A DNA stretch of 64,000 nucleotides from an uncultured Bacteroides sp. (lineage in GTDB: Bacteria > Bacteroidota > Bacteroidia > Bacteroidales > Bacteroidaceae), in NCBI GenBank assembly GCA_900544675.1, contig UQVZ01000003.1:1-64000 (forward strand), given 5' to 3'. The notes below the pieces were generated by a model. That model worked only from the letters and a program-made list of their open reading frames with translations. It was not told the DNA's origin and ran no database searches. The position numbers and the translations under genes are program-made. This document shows, in pieces, positions 7,638 to 15,827 of this stretch. The first letter of the stretch is position 1. The number at the start of each line of letters is the position of its first letter.

Positions 7638-8691
7638 TTTAGGCGGAACCGTTTATCATATAGACGAGGACGCATACATTTTGCTCGACAATTACCTGAA
7701 CAATCTCCGGTATCATTTCCGCAAGGAGGCGGGAGCCGAAGAGATTGTGCGCGATATGGAGACCCGCATCTCCGAGTTGTTTAACGAATATCTTGCCGAA
7801 GGGATTCAGGTCATTACGATTCAGCAGGTAGAGGCGGTGATTGCCCGTATGGGAAAACCGGAAGAGCTGAATACGGATGAGGAAGGCGAGACAACAGAAA
7901 AGAAACCCGAAGAACCTGTTTACGGACCGCGCCGCCGCTTGTTCCGCAATCCGGACGACCGTGTGTTGGGTGGTGTGGTATCAGGCTTTTCCGCTTATTT
8001 CGGTTGGGACCCTACGCCGGTACGTATTCTTTTGCTGGTGGTTGGTTTTGTCTCTATTATGATGTTTGGCGAGTTTTTGTCGGGAATGATTATGGCTTAT
8101 ATTATCTGCTGGATTGTTATCCCGACGGCACGCACGGCTACCGAGAAGCTCCAGATGCGGGGTGAACCTATCAACATGGAGAATATCGGACGGACGGTGA
8201 CCGACGGTTTCGAACGTGAAAACGAGAAGGAACGTACTGCCGAGCCTCGTTCCTTGCTGGCACGTTTTTGCGATGCTATTGTGCGGATAGCGGGCTTTAT
8301 CATCAAGTTGGTACTGGTGTTGTTTGCCATCTGTTGCATACCGGCCTTGCTTGTCGGACTGGTTGTCGCCTTTGCCTTGCTGATGGCTGCCACGGGTCTG
8401 TTGGCAAGTACGCCTGCATTGCTGTATTATGCTTTGCCCGAGGTGGACTGGAGCATGCTCGCCACAAGTCCTGCCCCCGTTATCGGGCTTTCAGTTTGTG
8501 CCTTGCTGGTGGTGGGCATCCCCATTGTCGGTCTGCTACAGGTCATTCTGCAAAGCTTTAAGGTATGGCGTCCGATGGCTACCGGCGTCAAGGTGACATT
8601 GATTCTGTTGTGGATTATAGCGGTTGCGGTAGGCTCGTTCTTCCTGTTTCAGCTTCCCTTTGTGATTCATCACATCGTAGACTGGGCTTGA
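7615..8691 (+). CDS. PspC-domain membrane protein
   Basis: 358 residues. An N-terminal cytoplasmic region (about 1-95) is followed by a PspC domain at about 100-165, with the family core RLFRNPDDRVLGGVVSGFSAYFG and two hydrophobic helices. An acidic/basic linker and four or five further membrane helices lie between about 225 and 355. In enterobacteria PspC is a membrane stress sensor; here the role is inferred to be envelope stress. Co-transcribed with the PadR gene, overlapping by 23 bp, with the start fixed by ATGAAAAAGAC at 7615. It ends before a repeat-rich hairpin. Confidence 0.85.
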   Translation: MKKTLTVNLGGTVYHIDEDAYILLDNYLNNLRYHFRKEAGAEEIVRDMETRISELFNEYLAEGIQVITIQQVEAVIARMGKPEELNTDEEGETTEKKPEEPVYGPRRRLFRNPDDRVLGGVVSGFSAYFGWDPTPVRILLLVVGFVSIMMFGEFLSGMIMAYIICWIVIPTARTATEKLQMRGEPINMENIGRTVTDGFERENEKERTAEPRSLLARFCDAIVRIAGFIIKLVLVLFAICCIPALLVGLVVAFALLMAATGLLASTPALLYYALPEVDWSMLATSPAPVIGLSVCALLVVGIPIVGLLQVILQSFKVWRPMATGVKVTLILLWIIAVAVGSFFLFQLPFVIHHIVDWA

Positions 8692-8780
8692 CTTTTGTTT
8701 TAATTTGTTTCCATATAAATATGCCGGGGTGTCTTTCTCTCTTCACTTCCGGCATATTGCTTTTTAAAAGAAGATATACT

Positions 8781-8925
8781 TGCTTTGCCAATGCAGATGA
8801 TAGGATACATCTGCAAGCATTATATGATAAATGGCGAAGTATTATATAAGAGAAGGCAAAGTCTTATATAATAAATGGCCAACTATTATATAAGACTTTG
8901 GCAAGTATCCTATCTGTGTCCTGTC
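8781..8925. repeat. AT-rich periodic repeat with 15-bp hairpin between convergent genes
   Basis: GGC-headed units recur at 8833, 8855 and 8877 (22 bp apart), then at 8900 (23 bp), with looser copies before them. AAGTCTTATATAATA (8859-8873) is exactly complementary to 8884-8898, giving a 15-bp stem with a 10-base loop, and outer words GATAGGATAC/GTATCCTATC also pair. It lies between two converging genes and probably ends both transcripts. Confidence 0.8.
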
Positions 8926-10581
8926 TTATTCTTTTTGAGTGTCGGAAAGAGGCTGGAAAGTATGCCGTTCCATTTCCTTTCCGTTGCAGCGGATGATGAC
9001 TTCGTAGGCAGGACTTTCACCTTGCGGTTCGAAGGATGGAACAAGTTCCAGTTCGGTTTCTTCGTAAGGCTTCAGGCTGGCTATCTTCTCTTGTGCCATT
9101 GTTTTCTCGTTCAGCCGGATTTCCACTTCGGCAGGCAGGGAGGCGGAAAGCCCGAAGTTTTCTACTTTCACTTTCAGTGTCCGTAGCTCTCGGTCGTATT
9201 GCGGACAACGTGCGGATAGTAGGGCAGGCGCATAGTCGACGTAGGGCAGGCGGGCATAGCCGAACAACAGCTCGCCTTTCGTAGTACGTCCGATAAGTTT
9301 GGGCGCGAACTCGTCGGGAGTGATGCCGCTTCCTTTTCCGTTGAAGGTCACTATCAGGTCGTTGCCTTCCGTATGAGTCTTTATCGGTTTGCATCCGCGT
9401 CCGAAGTTGACTTCGGTGTACGAGCCGAAACGGAGGGAGGTGACATCGATGTCGGTTTGGGGATTGAAGCCTGCTTCAGCCTTTATCCGTACCTGGATGC
9501 GACGGGTAGAAGCCGTGATGGGGTCGGTATTGAGCACGGAGAGCAACAGCCCTTTGTTAAGCGGGATGCAGATGTTCTTCGACGAATGTCGGTCGCCTGG
9601 AAGGTCCTCCCACTTGATGGTGTCGATTACGGCAAAGTTCATCTGGACGGCACGTCCCCATTGGTCTTGGAATACTTTAGGGCGTTCGTACTTGAACCAG
9701 TGCTCCGTTTCGCCGTCCGGGTGGAATGAAACGCCGGGCACATAGGCTTCGCCCTGCTCCGTCACCCAGTGGATGCCGTCTTTCGAGCGTTGGTAAAAGG
9801 CGATGCGTCCCAGCCAGTCGTTTACGATTAAGTGGTATTGCAGGCTGTCTTTCCATACTACCGGGTCCTCGAACCGGCCTTCTACTGCCGGATAAACCCG
9901 TTCTCCTGTCAGTTGTTTATAGGATGACAAGCCGTCCCGGCTGACCCATACGCCTCCGCCACGGCATACCATCAGGTAAGAACCGTCGGGACGCCGCGCA
10001 AAGGTCAGGTTCGAAAGTCCTTCGATGATTTTTCGGTCGCGCTGGTCGAAATCGAATTTCTGGTAATACCACACCGGGCTGTTCTCGTTGGGAGCGATGT
10101 AATATCCGTCAATGACATATACCACGACGCGTCCGTCTTTCAGTCGGAACGCTTCCGGGTTATGCCCTTTGCCGATGGAGTTCTGTACGTGGTAGGGTCC
10201 CGAAAGCCGGTCGCTTGTAGCGTGGAAGACGGTTGAATTGGACCAGAACATGTGTCCTCTGGGTGATTTTTCCGACCATCCGCATACATACAGGTGGTAA
10301 GTCCCGTCGTCGGTCTGCAGGATGTTTCCTCCCCAAAAGGAGACATCGGGCAGTTCGATGCCGTTGTCTATATAGCGGTTTTGCACACTGTCGGTGCCCC
10401 ATACGTTTTGTCCTTTCTTTCCTTCGGGCATGGGCAGGAAGCGGTCCATGAACCGTGCTCCCGGAACAAGTTGTTGCCATTCGGCAGGACGTTGGCGTTC
10501 TACGATTTGTGCATTCGTCGCGGAGCACAGCACAAGGGTTGACAGCCCGAGGAACAGTTTCTTAGCAATGTTTTTCTTCAT
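8926..10581 (-). CDS. Secreted beta-propeller glycoside hydrolase (GH43/GH117-like), substrate unknown
   Basis: 551 residues. A signal peptide (about 1-25, ending SATNAQ) is followed by a region with five-bladed-propeller features: LPDVSFWGGNI, GTYHLYVCGW, KGHNPEAF, RFEDPVVW and WFKYERPKVF, with acidic residues placed as in clan GH-F-like enzymes. A beta-rich C-terminal region (about 370-545) follows. It should act on a polysaccharide in the periplasm or outside the cell. The exact GH family is not certain. It stands alone, with no SusC/SusD pair. The ATG at 10581 is used; the TTG two codons before it is less likely. Confidence 0.7.
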   Translation of the reverse strand: MKKNIAKKLFLGLSTLVLCSATNAQIVERQRPAEWQQLVPGARFMDRFLPMPEGKKGQNVWGTDSVQNRYIDNGIELPDVSFWGGNILQTDDGTYHLYVCGWSEKSPRGHMFWSNSTVFHATSDRLSGPYHVQNSIGKGHNPEAFRLKDGRVVVYVIDGYYIAPNENSPVWYYQKFDFDQRDRKIIEGLSNLTFARRPDGSYLMVCRGGGVWVSRDGLSSYKQLTGERVYPAVEGRFEDPVVWKDSLQYHLIVNDWLGRIAFYQRSKDGIHWVTEQGEAYVPGVSFHPDGETEHWFKYERPKVFQDQWGRAVQMNFAVIDTIKWEDLPGDRHSSKNICIPLNKGLLLSVLNTDPITASTRRIQVRIKAEAGFNPQTDIDVTSLRFGSYTEVNFGRGCKPIKTHTEGNDLIVTFNGKGSGITPDEFAPKLIGRTTKGELLFGYARLPYVDYAPALLSARCPQYDRELRTLKVKVENFGLSASLPAEVEIRLNEKTMAQEKIASLKPYEETELELVPSFEPQGESPAYEVIIRCNGKEMERHTFQPLSDTQKE

Positions 10582-10664
10582 AAGCAATTTTCGGTTTTTA
10601 GATGAAATGTAAGGAGAATGTTATCAGCAATCAAACACAGAGACCTGTTTTGACACTCTCCACG

Positions 10665-10672
10665 CAAAGATA
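10665..10672 (-). promoter_or_regulatory. -7 element of the glycosidase gene
   Basis: The minus strand reads TATCTTTG, 84 bp upstream of the ATG at 10581, implying a leader of about 75 nt. The rest of 10673-10986 is AT-rich and I see no gene in it; it separates core DNA from the insert that follows. Confidence 0.5.
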
Positions 10673-10986
10673 AGGTTTTCTTCGAAATTTATGGAAAGAA
10701 TGATGCGGATTGTTGGGAGAAGAAGGCCGATTGATATAAAGCATAGATATGTGGCCTTTTTAAGCGGACATTTTCGTTCTCTCTCTTGCGTGTTTATAAT
10801 CTTTTTTATAACTTACCATTGTTTTTCTGTTTTAGAAGATGGATGCAGGTGGTCTGATGCGTAAAAACAAGAAAAATGCAGGGAACAAACGTAAAAAGAA
10901 GTTGATAAATTATTTGGTTGGAAAATTTAAATGTACACCAAAATCTAACATTATTCTTTGATTAATTTAAAAACAGTTTCTTATCT

Positions 10987-11733
10987 ATGAAACAGTATGA
11001 AGCAGTAATCGAGACTTTAGAAAAATTGGGTGGAGTTGCCACTTTAGGTGACTTAAATGTAGAAGTGTTTAAGATAAAGGAATGCGAGTGGAAAACAAAA
11101 ACGCCATTTGCCAGTATACGGCGCATCGTAAGGCAGACAAAAGGTATTTATAGGATTAAGCCAGGATTGTACGGACTTGAAAAGTATCGGAAACAAATCG
11201 AAGACAGAGGCTACATCGTGGAGACGGAAAAGAATAAAGATTCGGAATACGTGGCAAAATCAAATCATGCATACTATCAAGGTTTGTTATTGATTATCGG
11301 AAATTTCCGGAAAATGGATACTTTTGTTCCCAAACAGGACAAGAATAAAAGGTTCTATGATGGTAGGACTTTAAGTGAACTTTCTACTCTTGATGAGCAA
11401 CCTCAGTATTCTTACACAGACATTGTAACCCGCAGTGCGACGATTGATACGGTATGGTTTAACGAACGTCGTATGCCACATTCTTTTTTTGAAATAGAAC
11501 ATTCGACAGATATTCATAATTCATTGCTGAAATTCTACGACTTGCAAGATTTCTACGCAAGAATGACAATTGTTGCCGATGCGAAACGCAAATTGGAATT
11601 TGAAGCAAAAATGTCATTCCATGCCTTTGACGAATTACGCAAGAATAAACGGGTTTCATTCCTTAGCTATGAAGAACTTGTGAAGCAGTATGAAATGGAA
11701 TTGGAAAAGCAATCTTTTAATTTTATAGTCTGA
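10987..11733 (+). CDS. Winged-helix plus PD-(D/E)XK-like protein, function unknown
   Basis: 248 residues. The N-terminal 70 residues look like a HARE/winged helix (MKQYEAVIETLEKLGG...GIYRIKPGLYGL). The C-terminal part (about 90-240) has a nuclease-like core: D154 in ATIDTVWF, E169 and E171 in FFEIEHSTD, then a conserved SLLKFYDLQDF helix and a VSFLSYEEL strand. A PD-(D/E)XK-type fold is inferred; a canonical ExK Lys is not evident, so it may not cut DNA. AT content is well above flanking genes, and it is translationally coupled (TGATG) to a 74-residue gene. A mobile two-gene accessory unit, possibly defensive, is plausible. Confidence 0.6.
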   Translation: MKQYEAVIETLEKLGGVATLGDLNVEVFKIKECEWKTKTPFASIRRIVRQTKGIYRIKPGLYGLEKYRKQIEDRGYIVETEKNKDSEYVAKSNHAYYQGLLLIIGNFRKMDTFVPKQDKNKRFYDGRTLSELSTLDEQPQYSYTDIVTRSATIDTVWFNERRMPHSFFEIEHSTDIHNSLLKFYDLQDFYARMTIVADAKRKLEFEAKMSFHAFDELRKNKRVSFLSYEELVKQYEMELEKQSFNFIV

Positions 11734-11957
11734 TGAAAACATACTTATTTTACACAATGGAAGGATATACGGAAAGCCCTAATAGTAATAGCATTGAAAA
11801 TAGCCAATTGTTAGGAGAAGCAAAAGGCGAAACAGTAGAAGATGCATTTGTTTGTTTGCTAAAAAATAATACATGGATAGAAGAAAATGGATTCCATGTG
11901 AATGCAAGGCAAATTATTGCGCGCGAATTGGCGAATGATAATCGGATTTATTTATAA
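11733..11957 (+). CDS. Small protein coupled to the preceding gene, unknown
   Basis: 74 residues, hydrophilic and without signal or membrane segment. It opens with a strand-like MKTYLFYTMEGYTESPN and ends with a helix (HVNARQIIARELAND). The start codon overlaps the upstream stop (TGATG), so the two are made together. I do not recognise a family. The role could be an antitoxin or immunity partner, but nothing in the sequence proves it. Confidence 0.6.
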   Translation: MKTYLFYTMEGYTESPNSNSIENSQLLGEAKGETVEDAFVCLLKNNTWIEENGFHVNARQIIARELANDNRIYL

Positions 11958-12054
11958 ACTTTGATACTGGAAAGTAGCGTTCATTATTTGTCCGACATTC
12001 GACGGAAACAGAGGAAAATAGGCATAAAATGATGTTCCTAAAGCAAATTTGTGC

Positions 12055-12062
12055 TATATTTG
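12055..12062 (+). promoter_or_regulatory. -7 element of purT
   Basis: TATATTTG lies 25 bp before the ATG at 12088. This excludes the in-frame upstream start at 12049, which would fall inside the promoter. Confidence 0.6.
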
Positions 12063-12087
12063 TCCGATACTAATAAAAGTTTATCGT

Positions 12088-13257
12088 ATGACTAAGAAAA
12101 TATTGTTGCTGGGTTCCGGCGAGTTAGGTAAGGAATTTGTGATTGCCGCCCAACGTTTGGGGCAGTACATCATTGCTTGTGATTCGTATGCAGGGGCTCC
12201 TGCCATGCAGGTGGCAGACGCTTGCGAAGTGTTCAATATGCTGGACGGCGATGCGCTCGACCGTGTGGTAGAGAAATATCATCCCGACATCATTGTGCCT
12301 GAAATCGAAGCTATCCGTACGGAGCGGTTGTATCACTTGGAGAAAGAAGGCATTCAGGTAGTGCCCAGTGCACGTGCCGTCAACTTTACCATGAACCGTA
12401 AAGCTATCCGTGATTTGGCTGCCAAGGAGCTGGGACTGAAAACGGCAAAATATTTCTATGCCAAATCATTCGAGGAACTGAAGGAAGCTGCCGAACAGAT
12501 TGGCTTCCCCTGTGTGATTAAGCCGTTGATGTCTTCGTCGGGCAAAGGCCAGTCGGTGGCTAAGGGACCGGAAGACTTGGAACATGCCTGGCACTATGGT
12601 TGCGAGGGAAGCCGTGGCGATATCAAAGAGTTGATTATCGAAGAGTTTATTCAGTTTGATAGTGAAATCACCCTGTTGACGGTAACACAAAAGAACGGTC
12701 CTACTTTGTTCTGTCCGCCTATCGGCCATGTGCAGAAGGGCGGTGATTACCGTGAGAGTTTCCAGCCTGCCCATATTGCTCCCGAGCATCTTGCCGAAGC
12801 GCAACGGATGGCGGCCAAGGTGACCGAAGCCTTGACAGGCTATGGCATTTGGGGAGTTGAGTTCTTCTTGAGCCACGAGAACGGTGTTTATTTCTCCGAA
12901 TTGTCTCCGCGTCCGCACGATACAGGTATGGTGACATTGGCAAACACACAGAACCTGAATGAGTTTGAATTGCATCTGTATGCCGTATTAGGCTTGCCTA
13001 TTCCGGGCATTACGCAAGAGCATATTGGCGCCAGTGCCGTTATTCTTTCGCCCATAGCCAGCAAGGAAGCTCCGCGCTACAGAGGCGAGGAATTGGTTTG
13101 CTCGCAACCGAATACCTACTTACGTATCTTTGGCAAGCCGTTTACAAAGTTGAACCGCCGCATGGGTGTAGTGGTTTGCTACGATAAGGTAGACGGAGAC
13201 CTCGATGCTTTGCGCGACAAGTGTAAGGCGTTGGCAGCGAAAGTGGAAGTTTATTAA
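12088..13257 (+). CDS. purT: Formate-dependent phosphoribosylglycinamide formyltransferase
   Basis: Makes formyl-GAR from GAR, formate and ATP in purine synthesis, bypassing formyl-tetrahydrofolate. 389 residues, the normal length. The N-terminal Rossmann-like part has LLLGSGELGKE, then ATP-grasp signatures PCVIKPLMSSSGKGQS (about 149-164), IIEEFI, and SELSPRPHDTGMVTLA near the end. The start is set by the -7 element at 12055. It is a single gene with its own promoter, followed by two hairpins. The window also carries a stand-alone IMP cyclohydrolase domain (46085), another purine step. Confidence 0.95.
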   Translation: MTKKILLLGSGELGKEFVIAAQRLGQYIIACDSYAGAPAMQVADACEVFNMLDGDALDRVVEKYHPDIIVPEIEAIRTERLYHLEKEGIQVVPSARAVNFTMNRKAIRDLAAKELGLKTAKYFYAKSFEELKEAAEQIGFPCVIKPLMSSSGKGQSVAKGPEDLEHAWHYGCEGSRGDIKELIIEEFIQFDSEITLLTVTQKNGPTLFCPPIGHVQKGGDYRESFQPAHIAPEHLAEAQRMAAKVTEALTGYGIWGVEFFLSHENGVYFSELSPRPHDTGMVTLANTQNLNEFELHLYAVLGLPIPGITQEHIGASAVILSPIASKEAPRYRGEELVCSQPNTYLRIFGKPFTKLNRRMGVVVCYDKVDGDLDALRDKCKALAAKVEVY

Positions 13258-13290
13258 AGTTTTTGAGAAGGTGTCGTGATGTAAGAAATC

Positions 13291-13370
13291 GAACACAGAG
13301 GCACAAAGACACAGAGTTTTTTTATCTGATTATCAAATTAGATTCTCTGTGTCTCGGTGTCTCTGTGTTC
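13291..13370. repeat. Long inverted repeat built from ACACAGA words
   Basis: The left arm 13291-13316 (GAACACAGAGGCAC...) and right arm 13345-13370 (...GTGTCTCTGTGTTC) are 26 nt each and nearly complementary, with a T-run between them. Each arm is itself built of repeated CACAGAG/AGACACA words. It lies between converging purT and the cytochrome assembly gene. Confidence 0.85.
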
Positions 13371-13399
13371 AAAAAACAAATCATATACTCTAAAAAACA

Positions 13400-13438
13400 A
13401 TGGAGGCCGGTGCATCACGCATCAGCCTCCATTTTCAT
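13400..13438. terminator. Terminator between purT and the cytochrome c assembly gene
   Basis: ATGGAGGC (13400-13407) pairs with GCCTCCAT (13425-13432), followed by TTTTC on the plus strand and preceded by AAAAAACA, so it can act both ways. Confidence 0.7.
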
Positions 13439-13471
13439 TCACAATAGAATGACAAGTAAAAACAAATGATG

Positions 13472-15694
13472 CTATATTTGAGCATAGCTATGTATGCCAC
13501 CTAAGATGAAATTGACGCCAAAATAAGTTGTCAGCACACTGAGGAAAGCGATAACGGCAAACCAATGGAAAAACATCGGTCGGCGGAATGCGGAGAGCGA
13601 TGCGGGATGCAAGGCTGCCGCATAGATTAATAAGGTAATAAGCGCCCACGTTTCTTTAGGGTCCCAGCCCCAATAACGTCCCCATGATACGTTTGCCCAT
13701 ACGGCTCCGATGAAGATGCCGAGTGCCAGGCAGAACACAGCCGGATAAAGGATAAGCCGGCTGACGATTTGCAGGCGGACGACCGCATCGTAATAATCGG
13801 TGTGGGTATAGCGTAGCACAAGTGCCATTATTCCATTCAGCATGACAAAGGCGGTAAGCGCGTAGGCAATCATAATGGTTACGACGTGCAGGCTCAGCAG
13901 AGGAGATGCCAGCACAGGCATCAGTCGGGTGATGGGCGGATTGGCTTCGCCCAGCATGGCTACCAGCAATGCCAGTCCGCACAGCATATAGCCGAAAGCG
14001 ATTACGGCTTCAAACTTGCGGTGGAAGAGGAAAGTGAGCAGGGTAGCGCAAAACGCCATACACTGCATGGTTTCGTACCCGTTGGATAGCGGGAGATGTC
14101 CGCTGACCAATCCGCGCAGGCTGATGAGTGCCAGCAGATAGACCGAAACAATGCCTAACAGTATCAGCAGGAGTGCATTCAGTCGGGTCTTGCGGCATAC
14201 GGGACGGCTCATCCTCCGGCAATAGAAGATGAACGACAGAATGCCTACGGTGAGACAACCCATAGCCAACGGTTTCGTATAGTCTAAGCGGTTGTATAGT
14301 TTTTCTGCCTTGAAATGTGTGTCGTCGGGCAATACTTCGCCGGCGGTCTTTTGCTGGTATTTCCGTATCTTGCCGGTCAGTTCGATGACGGCAGCATCGT
14401 TTTTCTTCATAATCTGTTCGCTCAGCAATCCCAGGCTTTTGCGGACAAATAGCCATTGGGCATCCGGCAAATCCTGCGGCAGGTCGTCTACGGGAGCGAA
14501 CCAGCTTATCTTGTTATGTTCGGTACGGCACGGATATATTTTCAGGATGCTTCCTGTGGCGGTCATGCTGATCAGGTTGAATTTCTCGTTGGCTTCGTTC
14601 AGCTCGCGCTTGAATTGGGCATGAGCCGTCTTTTCATCCTCTTTTAGTTTGTATCCTTCGGTTCCGAAGAAATCGTTCAGGCAGGCATATTGCCGGTCGA
14701 TGCCCAACCGTTGTTGTATCGCTTTGCTTTTGATGCGGATAATCGGTTCGGTTTTCCAGTCATCGTAAAAGAAGAACCAGCCTGTGAACACTTGTTCGGC
14801 AGTCAGTCCTTTATAGCTCGGTTTGCCGTAGAGCTTTACGGTGAAGTCTTTCGCCAGCGTCTGTAGAGGGCAGATGCGGTCGTGGTAATAAATGTAAAGG
14901 TTTCCTATTTCGGAAGCCGTTTCACGTGATAAGTGTTTGGGTTGTCCGGATGCCATGCAGGCTGCGGATGAAAATAAAACTATGCCTAACAGCATGGCAG
15001 CTTTGCGTTGTAGAGCCGGATGCCGGAGGAGTTTGCGGAACATGCTGTCTTTCTGAAAGAAGAAGCCCAGTATGGAAAGCAGCAGCAAAGCGTATCCCGT
15101 ATAGGTTATCCCGATGCCCCATGGGTCGTAGGATACGGCAAGGGTGGTTCCTTTTCCGTCTTTGTCGTATGCCGACTGATAAAAACGGTAATGACGGTAA
15201 GTGAATATCCGGTTCATCGATACCTCGCCCTGGGTTTGCGTTCCGTTGTCGGTGATTAAAAGTTGGCTGGTAAAGTCCATTGGGGCGAAGCTTCCTTTGT
15301 AGTAGTCGATATGGAAATCGTGTAATTGTATGTGGAAAGGAAGCGGTTCTTCATCCTGACCGGATGTGGTGAAAGCCGAAGAGGGAGATTCATCCATGCG
15401 CAGGTGAATGATGCCTTGTTTCCCGCTGAGGCGTGTGGTAAGCGCTCCGGCTAAAATAACCAGAAACGAAAGATGCAGCAGGAAGGGGAAGAAATTCCGT
15501 TGCAGTTTCCGGCTGATGAGATAGACAGAAGCGCATATTGCCATAACAGCCCATATTGCCGTAAAGAGCGGCGAGCCATAGATAGCTGCCCATGCAGTCT
15601 CGGTTCCTTGAAGTTTTTCCAAGACAGTGGCAATCATCATCATGACGATGAGCAGTGCTGCGCTTCCGAAAGCGATGCGTTTAATCAGTTTCAT
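13472..15694 (-). CDS. ccsBA: Cytochrome c assembly protein, CcsB/ResB-CcsA fusion
   Basis: 740 residues. It exports heme and attaches it to apocytochromes c at the periplasmic face (system II). The N-terminal ResB/CcsB-like half (about 1-390) has four membrane helices and a large periplasmic domain. The C-terminal CcsA half (about 480-740) has the heme-handling WWD stretch WGRYWGWDPKETWALI near residue 675 and the flanking His-bearing helices. The ATG at 15694 starts a normal hydrophobic N-terminus; the longer frame upstream is encoded by the GTTGACAA repeat and is rejected. It is last in the porin-imelysin-di-heme operon, whose di-heme product would be its client. Confidence 0.88.
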   Translation of the reverse strand: MKLIKRIAFGSAALLIVMMMIATVLEKLQGTETAWAAIYGSPLFTAIWAVMAICASVYLISRKLQRNFFPFLLHLSFLVILAGALTTRLSGKQGIIHLRMDESPSSAFTTSGQDEEPLPFHIQLHDFHIDYYKGSFAPMDFTSQLLITDNGTQTQGEVSMNRIFTYRHYRFYQSAYDKDGKGTTLAVSYDPWGIGITYTGYALLLLSILGFFFQKDSMFRKLLRHPALQRKAAMLLGIVLFSSAACMASGQPKHLSRETASEIGNLYIYYHDRICPLQTLAKDFTVKLYGKPSYKGLTAEQVFTGWFFFYDDWKTEPIIRIKSKAIQQRLGIDRQYACLNDFFGTEGYKLKEDEKTAHAQFKRELNEANEKFNLISMTATGSILKIYPCRTEHNKISWFAPVDDLPQDLPDAQWLFVRKSLGLLSEQIMKKNDAAVIELTGKIRKYQQKTAGEVLPDDTHFKAEKLYNRLDYTKPLAMGCLTVGILSFIFYCRRMSRPVCRKTRLNALLLILLGIVSVYLLALISLRGLVSGHLPLSNGYETMQCMAFCATLLTFLFHRKFEAVIAFGYMLCGLALLVAMLGEANPPITRLMPVLASPLLSLHVVTIMIAYALTAFVMLNGIMALVLRYTHTDYYDAVVRLQIVSRLILYPAVFCLALGIFIGAVWANVSWGRYWGWDPKETWALITLLIYAAALHPASLSAFRRPMFFHWFAVIAFLSVLTTYFGVNFILGGIHSYAQI

Positions 15695-15710
15695 TTGTTT
15701 GATGTCTTCT

Positions 15711-15825
15711 GTTAGTTGACAAGTTGACGAGTTGACAAGTTGACGAGGTTTCAAATACATATAGACTATACTATTCAAAAACCTTGTTACCTTGTCAACT
15801 TGTCAACTTGTTACCTAGTTACCTA
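15711..15825. repeat. Inverted repeat built from GTTGACAA/GTTGACGA words
   Basis: The left part (15714-15749) has four head-to-tail copies of GTTGACAA/GTTGACGA. The right part (15782-15822) has the complementary CTTGTCAA words. The two can form a long imperfect stem. It occupies the only sizeable gap in the operon, between the di-heme gene and ccsBA, and may act as an attenuator there. Related words recur near 32.33, 38.87 and 57.03 kb. Confidence 0.8.
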
Positions 15826-15827
15826 TG

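Noticed and set aside
15695..15778. N-terminal extension of the cytochrome assembly protein
   Set aside because: The extra codons are made of GTTGACAA repeat DNA and precede a normal hydrophobic start at 15694.
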